From Ifrita kowaldi (taxonomy: Eukaryota > Chordata > Aves > Passeriformes > Cinclosomatidae), in contig VZRS01014306.1 in the NCBI GenBank assembly GCA_013398055.1, positions 5,077-69,076 on the forward strand: 64,000 bases of DNA, in the 5' to 3' direction. The stretch's first letter is position 1. Every line of letters starts with the position of its first letter. Both the position numbers and the translations under genes were made by a program. Positions 37,801 to 50,272 of this stretch are shown one piece after another. Under the pieces are notes generated by a model, which was not told where the DNA came from, searched no databases, and saw only the letters and a program-made list of their open reading frames with translations.

Positions 37801-40659
37801 GATGCACAATGTGCAGTGGAGTGACTATACACTATGGCTGGTGTTCTTCTTGTCTAATTTTACACACTAGTCAGAAATTTAGGAATGTTTTTAAAACAGA
37901 AGTCTTTAGTGCCCTCAGAAATATTATAAGATATGCAGGAAAAATCCACAGGATTACTAGATATGATATAGGAGCCAGAGAAAACTTATTCCCTCCTGGA
38001 ACTGCCAGTTGAGAGCAGAAGGAAGAGTCTGTGTTGCTTCAAATGGGACCAGACGTGTATAATGTATAATGTGTTACCTTAATTTAATTTGTAAGGCTCT
38101 GCTCACGTTTTCCAGGTCAGAGAGTATTTCTGAGGTTCTGAATGTGGCAGTGACCGTGTGGTGTGGCATTTCCCCCTTGTCAAGGTTTGACAAGGAAAAA
38201 TGTGACCACTGGTTGAACACGAACCATGGAGAACTACCACAGGTAAGTCTGAGAACAGCCCAAGGCACTCGCCTAAATCTCTTCACTGGCACGTCTCAAA
38301 GCTGTCAGCTGAGATTGATAAAATGTGAGAAACATGAGATTAAATATGGCTTGGAAACGTGGACTGGGTTTCAAACTTACATTGCGAAGTCAGAGTTTTG
38401 CACTAACCTGGTGCTTACTGCAGTCACAAACTGTAATAGTGGCTGATGTCAAACTTAAAAAAAGTTCAGAAGTATTCTGTTTGTCCAGAAAATGATATTT
38501 CACATTGACAATGGGTGGTTGCCAGTTCAACTATGTTGCTTGAAGCTGTTTTTTTGCTTATTTCTTTGTCAAAATGTGATCGCATGGCATCCCTGTGACA
38601 AACTGCTCAAAATTTGTGCTACTATATTTAAGGTACACACAAAAAAAAGGTGTCTCTGTTTTCAACTTTGCCCAAAATTTTGGATGCTGTTTTTGAATTT
38701 GGATTAAACTTTTTGCTCCTGAAATGGAGGAATAAATATCACATCATCCTGGCTTGACTCAGTGTCAAGGAATTACTAAAATTCTTGTTGCTATAAATGA
38801 GAATTCTGATTGTTGAACCAAGTAAAATATGGTCAGCTTTACAGAGTCTATGACACTAGTGAGAACTGCATAGTGAAATGTCTTTCCAAAATATTTAATG
38901 CAATTTCAAAAAATAGAATCTTTTTTTCTGTTCAATTCTGCTGGAGATCTTATGTTGCTTGGGTAGATGAAACTCTAGATATTGTCCCCATGACTACTGA
39001 GACACTATTATCCGTGGGAACAACAGACTCAAGATTTAGATTATTGGACTGGTAGGAAGGCTTTCTGCATCACAAAACCAGTGCATTGTACACGTGTAAA
39101 ATGTATCTGCATTCTCTGTATCAAAACTTGCAATTCAATAGTTTGCACAAAAAGGTTTTTTTCTCAATATATGCTTCCTCTCAGGAGGTGTGAAACAATA
39201 AGACACGAATAAAGCTACAGCAATATTTACAAGGAGTTGCAAGCATTGGGAAAGTGAAATAAATGTGAAAGAATGTAGAAGAGCAATAGTGTATGTAAGC
39301 ATGGTCCTGAGTAAAAGGGCTAAGGGACTCGATGCATGGCTACTCACAATTCCAGTTCATGCTGTTGTCAAAGCACAGAGGTGTTGAAAAGGTGCTCTTT
39401 AATCTGTGGTGGAACGATATAAAAACCCAGCGAGAACAGTTCAAAGCAGAAAGAGAATATAGCAGGAGATCTCCGTAGTTTCAAAATACTTGCTATGCTC
39501 TCACAAAACTGAGTGCCATCTCGGTTTGATTCAGGCATCTCTTTCAGAGCGACCAATTAGACCTTGTTGAAACAAACCCCCAAGGTCATTTTTGGACTCA
39601 AGGCATGGCCAAGGGTCTCAAGGCATGGAGCCAGGACCAAATGCCATGCACTGTGAAGGTGGCCAGCTGGCCTTAAGGGAGTTATTCCTTAGAACAGATG
39701 CAAGCCATTCTACAGCACAAAGCCTATGGGGTGGGATGATTCCTGGGACCGGCTATACTGAGCAATGTATGTGTAGCATACGTTGTCTACATTCTTGCAG
39801 AGGAAGAGGTAAGAACAACTCAAGTCTTGATAACACTGTACAACACATCTATCTCATGTCTGAATCCGAACAAATTTCATATTTTCCTCTGTTTTGCCTA
39901 TATTACCTGACAAGTGCCTCTCATCATACCTTTATGGGATTTAAATCCCATAGAAAAGGCCTAGAATCGTCATATCCTGTTTCCCAAATGAGCATTACCT
40001 TTTACACAATAAGAAGAGTCAACATCTCTCCTGTTTTCTTCAGAAAAAAAATGCTAACAAGGAACCTCTACTCAGAGCTTATGGATGCCAAATGGATGTG
40101 TGTATCCCTTCTAGTCTGAACATATGCACTTAATATAAAAGATAAGGTTATCTCCTTCTCCATGGCATTTCTCATTTAATGACCTGACTCGGAGGCCTGT
40201 TGTACATGTGCAGGCTTTTAGGCACATCTTTCTTCCTGTGGACTGGATAAGCAGCAAGATTGCCAGAAGTTATAACTGCAATGCTAATCTTATACCATGT
40301 TTGTGATTTTAACCAGTAAGTTCGCTATTAAACTATTTTGAATAGTGTAAGGCCCATAAATCTTAGACTGTAAAATAGATTAGATGATAGACTTACTTTC
40401 CGTTTTCGTTGCATGTCAAAGTTACAGTAAACAAACAATAAACTGTATGGAGAAGTGTCAGATAATGAACAGCATTCACCCTGTACATTTCTGAAAGCTG
40501 AGCATGGAAGCTTATGGAAGTGCAGTCTTGCTTCTTTTCTCCTGAGCAGCCCCTTCTAGCAGCTCTCAGAGGCAAAATAGGAGGGTATTTTGTCTGAAGT
40601 AAAGCAGACATTGTAAGTGTTCCTAACAGACCTGCAGAATTGTAAAACCATGAACTGTT
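37801..40659. other. Non-coding stretch, no gene seen
   Basis: Contains the 175-codon frame at 39592-40119, which opens with TTG, has no recognisable domain and starts inside a local near-duplication of CTCAAGGCATGG (39597 and 39617). The 125-codon frame at 38069-38446 is equally featureless. No transposable element is recognised. Confidence 0.5.
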
Positions 40660-40690
40660 AAAAAAAAAAAAAAACAAAAAACAACAAAAA
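40660..40690 (+). repeat. A-rich simple repeat
   Basis: A run of A followed by CAAAAAACAACAAAAAA, directly abutting the left arm of the inverted repeat at 40692. Confidence 0.8.
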
Positions 40691-40691
40691 A

Positions 40692-40840
40692 CTGGTATAA
40701 AAGAAACTGGTGTACCTGTGGGGTATTCATGTTGTAAGAAGTACAGTTTTAGTTTTTTCAGTCTAAGTTCTTACATTGGCACTCTCCACCATCTTCTGTT
40801 TGATAGAAAACAAGTATACCCCACAGGTCTTTTATACCAG
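40692..40840. repeat. Nested inverted repeat, possible MITE or hairpin
   Basis: The left arm CTGGTATAAAAG (40692-40703) and ACCTGTGGGGTAT (40714-40726) match exactly, as reverse complement, ATACCCCACAGGT (40816-40828) and CTTTTATACCAG (40829-40840). The left arm has ten extra bases, AAACTGGTGT, between the two blocks; these echo the arm start. A second, inner pair is GTAAGAA (40734-40740) with TTCTTAC (40768-40774). The 149-base structure could be a small non-autonomous DNA transposon or a fold-back RNA. No target-site duplication is visible. Confidence 0.65.
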
Positions 40841-41289
40841 CTAACAGACTTGCCTTGTGTTTTGCCAAGTTAAAAGCTCATTCTATTAATTTCACTTGAA
40901 GTCTATTGCCAGTGATTTCTCAGGAAGTCATACAAAAAGGTATTACATGTAACAGAAGGGATGGAACATTTTAAAGAAATTTATTCAAAATTGGAATTGA
41001 CTTTTGTTTGAAATGCTTTGGAAAGATGTTGGATTATTGTCACATAGAGATGTTCCTGTTAAACGGGAAGTGATATTGGACGGCTGCTTTAATATGGTAC
41101 TACAGACAACATCCAGTTACAAAGCAGGAGTAATGGTCTACACCAAGGACATAAACTGCATGTTTCAAACCTAAGTAAGGTGCTTGGAGATGAAAATTGA
41201 GCTCAAGACCTGCATGGTATTTCCATGAAGCCTTTTTCTACAGTGGGGAGCCCTTTACCAATATGGCCACCAAGTTGAAGAGAGGGTGG
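40841..41289. other. Non-coding spacer
   Basis: Nothing recognised between the inverted repeat and the CR1 copy. Confidence 0.5.
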
Positions 41290-41681
41290 GAACAACTTTG
41301 GTTTTTACAGCCTGGAAAAGGCTTCAGGGAAACCTAATTGTGGCCTTCCAGTACCTGAAGGGAACCAACAGAAAAGATGGAGAGGGACTTTTTTATAAGA
41401 GCATGTAGTGACAAGACAAGAGGAAATGGATTCAAACTAAAAGAGGGTAAGTTTAAATTGGATATTTGAAAGAAATTCTTTATTGTGGGGGTGCCCAGAG
41501 AAGCTGGGGGTGTCTTGTCCCTGGAAGTGTTCAAGGCCAGGTTGGATGGGGCTCAGAGCACCTTGGTCTAGTGGGAGGTGTCCCTGCACATGGTGGTAGA
41601 GTTGGAACTAGATGACTTTTCAAGTTCTTCCAACCCAGGCCATTCTATGATTCTATGACTCCATGATTCTATGATTCTATG
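41290..41681 (+). mobile_element. CR1 LINE, 5'-truncated, forward
   Basis: Diagnostic CR1 3' landmarks appear in forward order: CCTGGAAAAGGCTTCAGGG, GCCTTCCAGTACCTGAAGG, GAAAGAAATTCTTTATTGTG, GTGCCCAGAGAAGC, TTCAAGGCCAGGTTGGATGG, then ATTCTATG octamers ending at 41681. About 20 bases normally found between the TTATTGTG and GCCCAGAGAAGC blocks (the GAGGCACTGGAACAGG region) are missing, a small internal deletion. It carries no coding part. Confidence 0.93.
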
Positions 41682-42749
41682 TGTATTTGCACTCTGCAAA
41701 TGCCTCAATATCCTTCTCCCAGGAAGGAGGTTGTGAGCTTTACAGAGCTTTATGTTTTCATAAGAAAAACAATGTATTACAGTAACAGGTGTCATTAGAA
41801 TAAATCACATTGAAGATATTTCCATGACTTGCAACAGGGCTTTAGGGCAGTTAGAAGCTAACAATATTATTTTATCAGGTGATACCGTGCTGATGGTTGC
41901 AGAAAATTTAAGAAGGTAATTTGTTAATGGAACATGAAAATTACTATCTTCAGAAAAGAAACAATATTTTGAAAATATTTTGTTATTATTGACTATTTTC
42001 CAGCTCAGGAAAATCCCATTTAGCAACCTGTACTTGCTAAAAAGTTGTTGTCAAACACAAAAATTGAGGAAAAAAATGAACTAAACTGAATAAACCTAAA
42101 TGATACTTCTGTCTTTAACAGACAGTGTAAACAGTCCAGAGTGAAGGGAACTTCCTACCCCCAACAATTACACAGTTGTTTTGGTAAAATATCAAAAGCA
42201 GATGAGAAGTAAAATTGATCTTGGAAAGAAACCAAGAATGACATCGTCATTTTAGGGATTCCAATTTACAGTGTAATGTGGAAATGGTAAAAAGAATTAT
42301 ACAAGCACAAAAGCAGAAGTGGTTGCAATAAAGATAAATAAGTAACAAGAAATTTCCTGAATTTGAAATGGTTTAACTTCATATGCCATTAATTTTGATT
42401 ATGACTCTTTTTCTGAAACCAGGGAAAATGAAGCCATGTGGCTGTGTCTTATTCTTTTCCGTTCCAACATTCTCATACCTCTGTATACCAAAATTCATCA
42501 TTGCTAGGTTCCACAGTTCCTTTAAAAAAGTTGAGCTAGACAATGTATCTACTAATTCAAAACCCATCAGTTTACTAAAATAATTAGTTTTAAATGAACA
42601 CTGTGCTGATGTGGCTTTTCATGACATCCTTCAAAGCTGCATATAAAAGTTTATATTATGAACTAACTGCTCTCTGTCCTGTGATTAAAGGGCACATGAT
42701 GACCTCATGAACCACCCTTTAGACTTCCAGTGCTTCTGGCTTTAATATT

Positions 42750-43130
42750 CTGTGCTAGATTCACAGAGCTCTTCTACAGATGCTAAGCGTTCAATCCTGA
42801 AGGCTCCACTTCATCATCAGGTAATTAGTATTTTCATTAACTTGCTTATTGTCAAGGAAAATGAGCCTTGATCATCTAATTTTTCCTCAATGAGTTGAAT
42901 ATTGTAATATATCTATAATTAATGTGTTTTATGCCACAAACGTGTAATGGAGTGGAAATCTGAGCCTGCTCCCAGCAGTCACTGTCAGTAAATGTTTGAT
43001 GAATAAACAGAGACTTTCTAATGGGAAATGGTGGCGACTTTTATAAGCAGACACAATAAAGACTTTATTAACATACTTAAGAAGCATTCTGGGAAATAGA
43101 ATTGAATGCATTATTACTGTAGGCTCCTTT
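42750..43130. promoter_or_regulatory. Candidate conserved non-coding element
   Basis: Complex AT-rich sequence with TAATTA-type cores near 42821 and 42918, and no repeat signature. It resembles enhancer-type sequence but the evidence is texture only. Confidence 0.2.
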
Positions 43131-44404
43131 TGTGAAAAGTAAATTTTACTGTCCCCATAACAAATGTTTGCTTGTTTGATGTAACTTGTAGTGCCATTCT
43201 TTTATGGAGCATCTTTCAGTGTAAATCTGTGATACATTTTAAAGCTACATATTCCCTATAGGTCTATGATCTTAAAAAAAAAATCCCTCTGAAATTTGTA
43301 TAAGCTAATTGCTTATACACCTGGCTGTGATGGAAAAAGAAAGGAAAAAGAAACAACACTGAGCAGATATCTGAAAACTCAAATTAAAGTGAAAATCTTT
43401 TTAAAATGAAAATTTATTGTAGGTGTTCAGAGAATGAAGGGAAGCCAGGGTGGAATGGCAGATCATTTGCAATGCCACATCTGCTATAAATAAGACTAAA
43501 TATGTCTTTAAAATGTATTATTTAACAGTTCCAGATGTAACATCAAATGCTAGAATAAAGACACGGGAGTGTCTCTGAGCTAGGCAGGAGCACATTTAGC
43601 TTCTTGACTGGCTCCAGAATGGAAACCAAAACTGTACTGGCTCAGTTTTCAGAGGTGTGGTGCACACAGCCCGTGCTACAGTCAGTGGTGACTACAGACT
43701 GTAAAAATATGGATTTCAGGAAAAAGGAAAGCCTTTTCCCATTAAGTTGCTTTGTGTTTGTTTTTTTTTACAAGCTGGCATGGCATTTGCCTTCCCAGAA
43801 CACACTGTATCTGGGGATCAACAACTTACCTAGGCAAGAAAGACACTTGAATTGCATCTACTGCTTTTACTCAACTAAGTGCAAACTCTGTGTCCTGATT
43901 TGCATGCAATTCAGAAGCCTTCTGTGGCTTTGATGTACTGTGATGGAGAGGGCAGCAATAAAAAGAATGGGAGAGAAAGCAGGAAAGGATAGAGAGTAGG
44001 AAGCAAAGGGAATCTTCTCCTAAAAGAAAATTAGGGAGGACAATTGTGAGAGTAAGCAGAATGGCCTGTGGTTATTGCCCCTCTCTACAACCCCATCACG
44101 GGAGCTTCAAATACTCCCCATTTTGAGCCACCAACATCAACCACCAATGCTTTCAGTGAGTGGCTCTGATATTCAAAGCCCTTGCCTGCATGACTGGCAG
44201 GGCACAAGGACAGGCTGGGAAAGGTTGCCGTGCTGCCTGTCCTGCCATGAGCAATCCAGAGACAGCTGGCAGGGTCAAACTCCAGAGCATGTTCTGGGAC
44301 AGGAACTATAGATATAACCATGGGGAGCTGGCTCTGTTTCACACATCTGAATGGGAACTTGTCCCCTGTACCTCATGGAGAGGACTCAGCATGCTGAGGG
44401 TGTG

Positions 44405-44460
44405 ATGCATCTGTCCTAAGTTAGATGTCTACCATAAGATTTCTGAATCAAGCCCTAAAG
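44405..44460. repeat. Ancient TTAGGCACC-type repeat scrap
   Basis: CCTAAGTTAGATGTCTACC followed by AGATTTCTGAATC resembles the family at 13760-13990. It is very short. Confidence 0.3.
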
Positions 44461-45156
44461 AGTTATTTCAACTTCTTTGTTTGATTTTGAAGGCAGAAGT
44501 TTTAATTTTAGGTTCTATTAAGAAATTAAAAATATTATAGTAAAATTGCAAATTGTTTAGAGAAAAAGTGTGATGGGCCACTTGTCATTATTAAAGAACT
44601 TTATTTCCATAAGGAAAGTCAGTGATTTATCTTTTCATTCCAGTTTGGTGGAATGAACATCAGACTTGCCTTTGGAGAATTTTTTTTCATTTCCAATTTG
44701 CTCTAGTAGATATAAACTCAGAAAACTCAAGTTTTGATACAAGAAAATCCCAAAACTAAGTTATTTTGTAGATGCATCCATAATTCAGAAAAGAATTGCC
44801 TACTTTTGTGTTGTAACTGACCAAATGTTGATGACTATTACATTTACATTTAAAGTAGCTGTTAAGCTCCCAGAGCAATCAATGAAGAGACACTGTCACT
44901 TACAGATTATGATTTATCTCATCCTGACATAGATCTCAGGAATAAGCCAGATGAATCTCAGTCTCAAGTTATGTATTTCTTGTCACCTCTTCACTAAGCA
45001 ATGTGACTTACTCAGATGTTGACGTTTACTTAATAGATACTTAATAGACTTAGATAAATCTCCATTTGGAGACAAACTGGTCAAAACATTAAGAATCTGA
45101 CCATAGAGAGTAATTTAGAATGTCAGAGGATGAAGATGTGAGACTGAATTTGATTT

Positions 45157-45182
45157 GTTTATTTTGTTATTTTGTTATTTTT
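45157..45182 (+). repeat. TTTTGTTA short tandem repeat
   Basis: About three copies of an eight-base T-rich unit. Confidence 0.75.
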
Positions 45183-45404
45183 GGTCAAATGTGCTCTTGA
45201 CTTTGTACAGCACAAGAATTTCATTAAAAGGGTTTTGCAGGGGCAAGACTGAGAAGAACTTACGTGGGGAGTTTTAAATCTGGCCTACAATTTTTTTCCA
45301 GTGGGCAGGTCCTTCATCTCTCCTGCAAAAAGGAATTTAGTCAAATCAAGTTGTAGAACATAATGCTAAGAAAATCCAGTAATGTGGTTGACAGCTGTGT
45401 TCAT

Positions 45405-45460
45405 CCCACCCGAATTTAGGCGCCTAGAGAGGTGCCCAAAATGAGGTGTATAGTCACCAT
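45405..45460. repeat. Ancient TTAGGCACC-type repeat scrap
   Basis: ATTTAGGCGCCTAGAGAGG followed by TGCCCAAAATGAGG fits the same family, including its inverted core GGCGCC. Confidence 0.4.
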
Positions 45461-47241
45461 AGCTTCATATGGGGAAAGACCAACATTTTCATATTCAGTC
45501 GTCTTGTGTGGTATATTGCCTCAGCTCTACTAACTACAATGGAATTGAAAATATCCTGAGTTCTGAAGTTTTATAACCATGACATCTGACAAGTGTAATC
45601 CAATATAAAGGTCACAAAACAAATCTTACTTTATCTGAAGCTTCCAGGTTTAAAATTTTTTGGGAGGGGGAGTGGTATGGATAATTAAGTCAAAATCAAC
45701 ATAGAAACTTTCATTATCTATTTTCTATATTCACTGTCTGTTGCAATTATTCAGATAAATGAGGTGCTTTACAACAGATGGAAAAAGGCAATGCCAAAAT
45801 CATAACACCAAATCTCTCATAAATCAATATACAAGATATATTTTAGTGCTCTCTGATATCATCAACAAGCCTAAGTGATTTAAACAGTCGTCTAATTTCC
45901 AGGATGTTGGAGGAAAGAAAGGTATGGTCTCTCCTAATGAGTGAAAACCAGTTAAGTAAGATTTTGTGACATTTCTGTCTTCAAGCCAGCGTCTTTGGTG
46001 CAATCTGGGTTGTTTTGAAAATACAGGGAGTTCTGGCAGGGTTTTCCACTACAGCCAGGATTACATTTGTTTTTTCCAGTTTGGCACATGGCAGCATACT
46101 GACGAATATAAGAAATATCTTAGAATTCTCCCCGTGCTTCCCTTAACTAAAAGATTATTATTTTGTATCTGAAATACAAGAAGGCAAGAAAGTATTTTGC
46201 AGGGCAGAGCTTACTATTACCACAGCACACAAAGTTCAGTTACATCCTTTTTTTCCCCCAAGAACTCCCCAAATTGAAGACAACGCACCATTGAACATCA
46301 GCAGCACAAAGTGGGAGCACAGCACTGTTCTCCATTATGCTGCTATTGATCTCAATATCTACACCTTTTTTTCTAGTTAACACTATCATTGCAAAACTAA
46401 TATTAGATCCAGTCTTCTAATAAGAGATACACATATTTCTACGGATTTCATTGATCTCACATATATTTCTGGAACTACCTGATATTTGGTAAGATTTATC
46501 TTTGGATAAGATATTTGAATCTTCACAAAAAAACATTATTGAAAGTGCAAGTTAATGCCTTTTATGAAAAATATTAATTATAAATGGATGAAACAAACAT
46601 GGCAATGAAAAACCAAAGTAATATGCTGTTTTCTATTTCACTGCAAAAGGATAGAGAAGAAAAAGAGTTTGGCAAAATAATGCATATAAAGGCCAGATAT
46701 CCATGTCCTGAGGCCATCAGACACTTCCCTAATGGACTACACAATGTGAAAAATAATTAATCATGTGGAGAAGGTATTGCCAGGGTTAGAGATGGGGTCT
46801 TGAGTTTTTAATGGAAATGCTCTGTGATTGAGCTGGGAAAAAAACTTCTCTAGTTAGAAAAGGAGGGCATCTGTCATACTTAATTCATAATGGTTTAGTA
46901 GCACAATAAAACACGAGACATGGTTCAGCACTCCTATTTTGTGGGGTATTAAAACTATATATAATACAGGAATGGTACAAATATGCAGCAAAACGCTCTT
47001 CATGGTAGCGCTCACAAATACCAGTAGGAGGAATGCTTAAAAGGTTAAACTCAGACTCTCTGGGGTCAGATTTGTTCCCTCACTAGCAATACATCTACCT
47101 CCCTGACTACTCTTTCCGTAAATACTTTAAAAAGAACCCATTATCTTTTCTACCTGCCTGTTTCATAGGTTGCTGAGATAGAACAAAAAAGGGTCATTTT
47201 ATTTATTTCTTTGTTAGAGGACTGAACACAAGGTCTACCTT

Positions 47242-47269
47242 AAAATAAATAAATAATCAAATAAATAAT
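47242..47269 (+). repeat. AAAT simple repeat
   Basis: Interrupted AAAT units. Confidence 0.8.
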
Positions 47270-48032
47270 AGACCATACTAGTATTAACATGCAAGTTTTA
47301 CAGACAAAGAATGGTATCAGGACTGAAGAACTTCAAAGGGAAACACAGTTAATGTTACTTATACACATGCAATCTATCTGTCCCTCTGGTGGAGACACCT
47401 TATGGTACAGTCTTTAGTAATATGATCTGTAACCTATTTTCTTCCATGGATTACCATCCTCATTTATTGTGTGGGATAAACAGTATTAATTATTTGACCA
47501 TTTCCTTTAAATTTTCTTGCCTCCCCCTACGTCAAGAGGTGAATCTAACTCTACTTCTTCTGTGCTACTTCAATCACTCTTCCAACAATTTGGGAGTCCA
47601 ATGTCGATATTTTACTCAGAGTTTGAGCATTGTGCAGTATGAAGGGATGCTACTCTGTCCTCCCAAAAATTTAACTGAGAAGCTTCAAACTGGTTGCTCA
47701 GAAAATGAGAGTATAAAACACTGATAATCATACAGTTTGAGATGCTAAGTCAACAAAAAATGATAAGTAGCCAAAAGGCTTGGAAAAAGCAAGATATAAT
47801 TAACTATGCAGGAGATTTGTTAGGGGGACCACAGGAAACTTTTAAAGGTTCTCATCTGAGTTACTTGGTGCAGGTCAAATATACACAGTAAAGAAAAATT
47901 AGTTCAAACTGAAATACACACGAGAGAATGAGTCAGCTACACATGCCTCCACTGTCTTTGCACCTTCTGAGTGTGTTCGGGATCAGTAATATAAGAGTTG
48001 AAGAGTGCCCCAAATGGAATCTTTTGGGTTAC

Positions 48033-48071
48033 CAATAATCAAATAAATATTTCAATAATCAATAAATATTT
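48033..48071 (+). repeat. 20-bp tandem duplication
   Basis: CAATAATCAAATAAATATTT (48033-48052) is repeated at 48053-48071 with one A lost. It looks like a recent replication-slippage event. Confidence 0.85.
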
Positions 48072-48281
48072 GATATTTTCAGTACAACTAATCATTGGAT
48101 TCAATATATCCAATTATACCCCCAAAAAAATCTAAATTATGTCAGTACTCATAATTTCTGAGGGATTTTATTGAAGCATTAGTGGTTTGATTCCAGTCAT
48201 AAAATGTAAATTTTATTTTAGGCAGCTAAAGAGAAAAAGAATTAACTGGGAAAACATAAATATATTAATATATGCCTATTA
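48072..48281. other. AT-rich spacer
   Basis: Nothing recognised between the tandem duplication and the CR1 copy. Confidence 0.5.
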
Positions 48282-48530
48282 ATCATAGAAACATAGAAAG
48301 GCTTGGGTTGGATGCTACATTAAATAGCATCCAGTTCCCCCCTTCTCTGCCAGGAGCAGGAAAACCACCCAGTAGACCAGGTGGCTCATGACCCCATCCA
48401 GCCTGGCCTTGGAGACTTCCAGGGTTGGGACATCCACAACTTCTCTGGACAACCTGTTCCAGTGCCTCACTACTGAGTTTCCTCACCAGGGGAGGGAAAA
48501 ACCATTCCCATGTAGCCAGATTTAGGATGA
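48282..48530 (-). mobile_element. CR1 LINE, truncated 3' end
   Basis: Starts with ATCATAGAAACATAGAAAGG (reverse of the terminal octamers), then GGCTTGGGTTGGATG, CATCCAGCCTGGCCTTGGAG, AACTTCTCTGGACAACCTG and TTCCAGTGCCTCAC, all standard CR1 3' landmarks in reverse complement. After about 48510 the match fades. The frame at 48283-48597 is simply this repeat read through. Confidence 0.9.
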
Positions 48531-49679
48531 AATAGAGCGTCAAGTGGCACAAGTTAGACCAAAAGGACATACGAGAGGAGGTGACAAGAGGACACAAAAG
48601 TATTGTTAACTTTGTTTTCCAGCAATTTTGCCATCAACAAACACCTCAGCCTCAGAGGCTGTACATTTCTCAGTCCTGCTGTGTTGGATGACCTCTGTAT
48701 GGAAGAATGGACAGACTGGCTGCCATGAAGGAGACATCTGGAAGATCCTATGAGGATTTCACCAGGAGGAAAAAGGAGGTGAAAAATATAAAGGATCTGT
48801 ATCTGATGAGGATTGAACTCTAGTAGAAAGTTAGAAGGGCTGGACTTCTGCCCACGCTACTTAATGGGAGCATTGACAGTCGTTTCAGGAGCTGTAGTGT
48901 CAGGCTCCTGTGAATTACCAAGGGCTGGAGCACAGGAGAGAGGAAGCGAGAGTAAATAGGCTGCCCAGAGCAGTGAAACTGTTTGTGCCTAAGGGTATGG
49001 CTGCGCAGTGATTTGGTGCGCGTATATATATCCACACTCCCTTCAATCTTGACTGAATGGATACCACTGAGGGTGACTAAGGCTGTGACAGCAAATACTC
49101 CAGTGTGGGCAGCACAAGCCAACAGAGCACCCAGGCATTTTCTCAAGCAGATGCTGTTACCTGAAGCATGTGTTGCTGCAACTTTACTCAGAGCTAGCTG
49201 CGTCTCCAACCATCAATCCCTAAGGCACTGCAGGCATGATGTAAGAATTTGGAGGGGCTTTAGATGCAGGGTCTTTCAACACCTCTACCATATGGCTGCA
49301 GAGAAGGTAGCTGATTTTAGAGCATGAAGCCTGTGCCATGACGCTGTTTCCAATGCACTGGTGAAGCAACTAAATGTTGTAACAAAACACCTAGGTGTGA
49401 GTGTATGTGCAACTGTGTTTGCCTGAGTTCTTAACAAAGTAAATATATAAAGGAGAAGATAAAAGGACATGAAAGCACTGATGGACCCTTAAGTGAAATG
49501 AGTTAAGGTGGTAAGAAGGGAAAGGAGGCTGGGTGTCTGAACGTCACAGCTGTGGCCCAGTGATAGACGGGCTGAGGCAGTGGAGGCGAGAAGAATGGTC
49601 ATATGATGGTAGTTGAAGTGTCAAGGGGGTACAATTTATTGAAAAGCAGATTACAAAAGGGAAAATCCTTCTTGCATAT
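48531..49679. other. Non-coding stretch, no gene seen
   Basis: Opposing frames at 48820-49327 (up to 129 codons) have no recognisable domain. A short GCGCGTATATATAT string occurs at about 49018-49031. Confidence 0.5.
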
Positions 49680-49765
49680 TATTAGGGCTATTGATTGATT
49701 TATATAGTGCATTTCTTAAGCAAAGCTCTTTACAGAATTACAAACTATTAAAGCTGAGTGAATAA
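49680..49765 (-). repeat. Ancient LINE/SINE 3'-end-like fragment
   Basis: GATTTATATAGTGCATTTC and CAAAGCTCTTTACAGAATTA resemble the widespread vertebrate tail motif in which TTTATATAGCGCC is followed by AAAGCGCTTTACAA (MIR/L2-type and related). Strand is inferred from that comparison. The copy is short and decayed. Confidence 0.4.
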
Positions 49766-50220
49766 CTCACAATGAATAATTTATCCCATGAATTTAACCT
49801 TTCTTTCTGCTCATGAAATAGCCACAAAGAGATCACTATTTCCTTAATTATTCAGTGAATTTTCTAATGAACTTTTAAACACTATGAACTCATCACCAAG
49901 AATGTTCTCGTAATACAGGATAACCAGGGATTCTTTTGGTGCTGATTGTTTCGAGACAACCAAACTTGTCGCTAGAAAAATTGTGCGCAATATCCTGTGC
50001 AAATCTGCTGGCTTGCAGTTCGTGCCTACTGCACAGCTCAGTGCTTTGCAGAGACAGCTGAGTGCTCTCTGAACAGGCACCGTTTTAGGACAGAAAGCAG
50101 GTTGGCTGTGGCAATGTGGAACTCAAACCCTGCTATCCATTCCTAAGTAGAAAGAGCCTCAACATGGTACAAGACATTCTGCAATTAGTTGTGGGTGCTG
50201 ACAAGTGTGCGTATGGAGAT
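49766..50220. other. Non-coding spacer
   Basis: Nothing recognised; short random frames only. Confidence 0.5.
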
Positions 50221-50272
50221 CCAGGACCTTGTGGAGATGTGGATTGCCAGGATCTTGTGGAGATGTGGAAGC
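50221..50272 (+). repeat. 26-bp tandem duplication
   Basis: Two copies of a 26-base unit beginning CCAGGA(C/T)CTTGTGGAGATG lie head to tail and differ at a few positions. The unit length is not a multiple of three, and the five overlapping frames around 50116-50409 arise from this stop-poor DNA and are not credible genes. Confidence 0.85.

Larger units (their letters stand above)
41682..48032. other. Long AT-rich non-coding stretch
   Basis: No coding exon recognised. Ancient repeat scraps, one possible regulatory block and simple repeats are listed separately. Bases 44060-44410 are locally GC-richer, with short opposing frames lacking any known domain. Confidence 0.5.

Noticed and set aside
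39592..40119. 175-codon open frame on the plus strand
   Set aside because: It opens with TTG, has no known motif, and no splice or promoter context supports it.
48283..48597. 104-codon minus frame
   Set aside because: It lies mostly inside a CR1 3' end that is non-coding.
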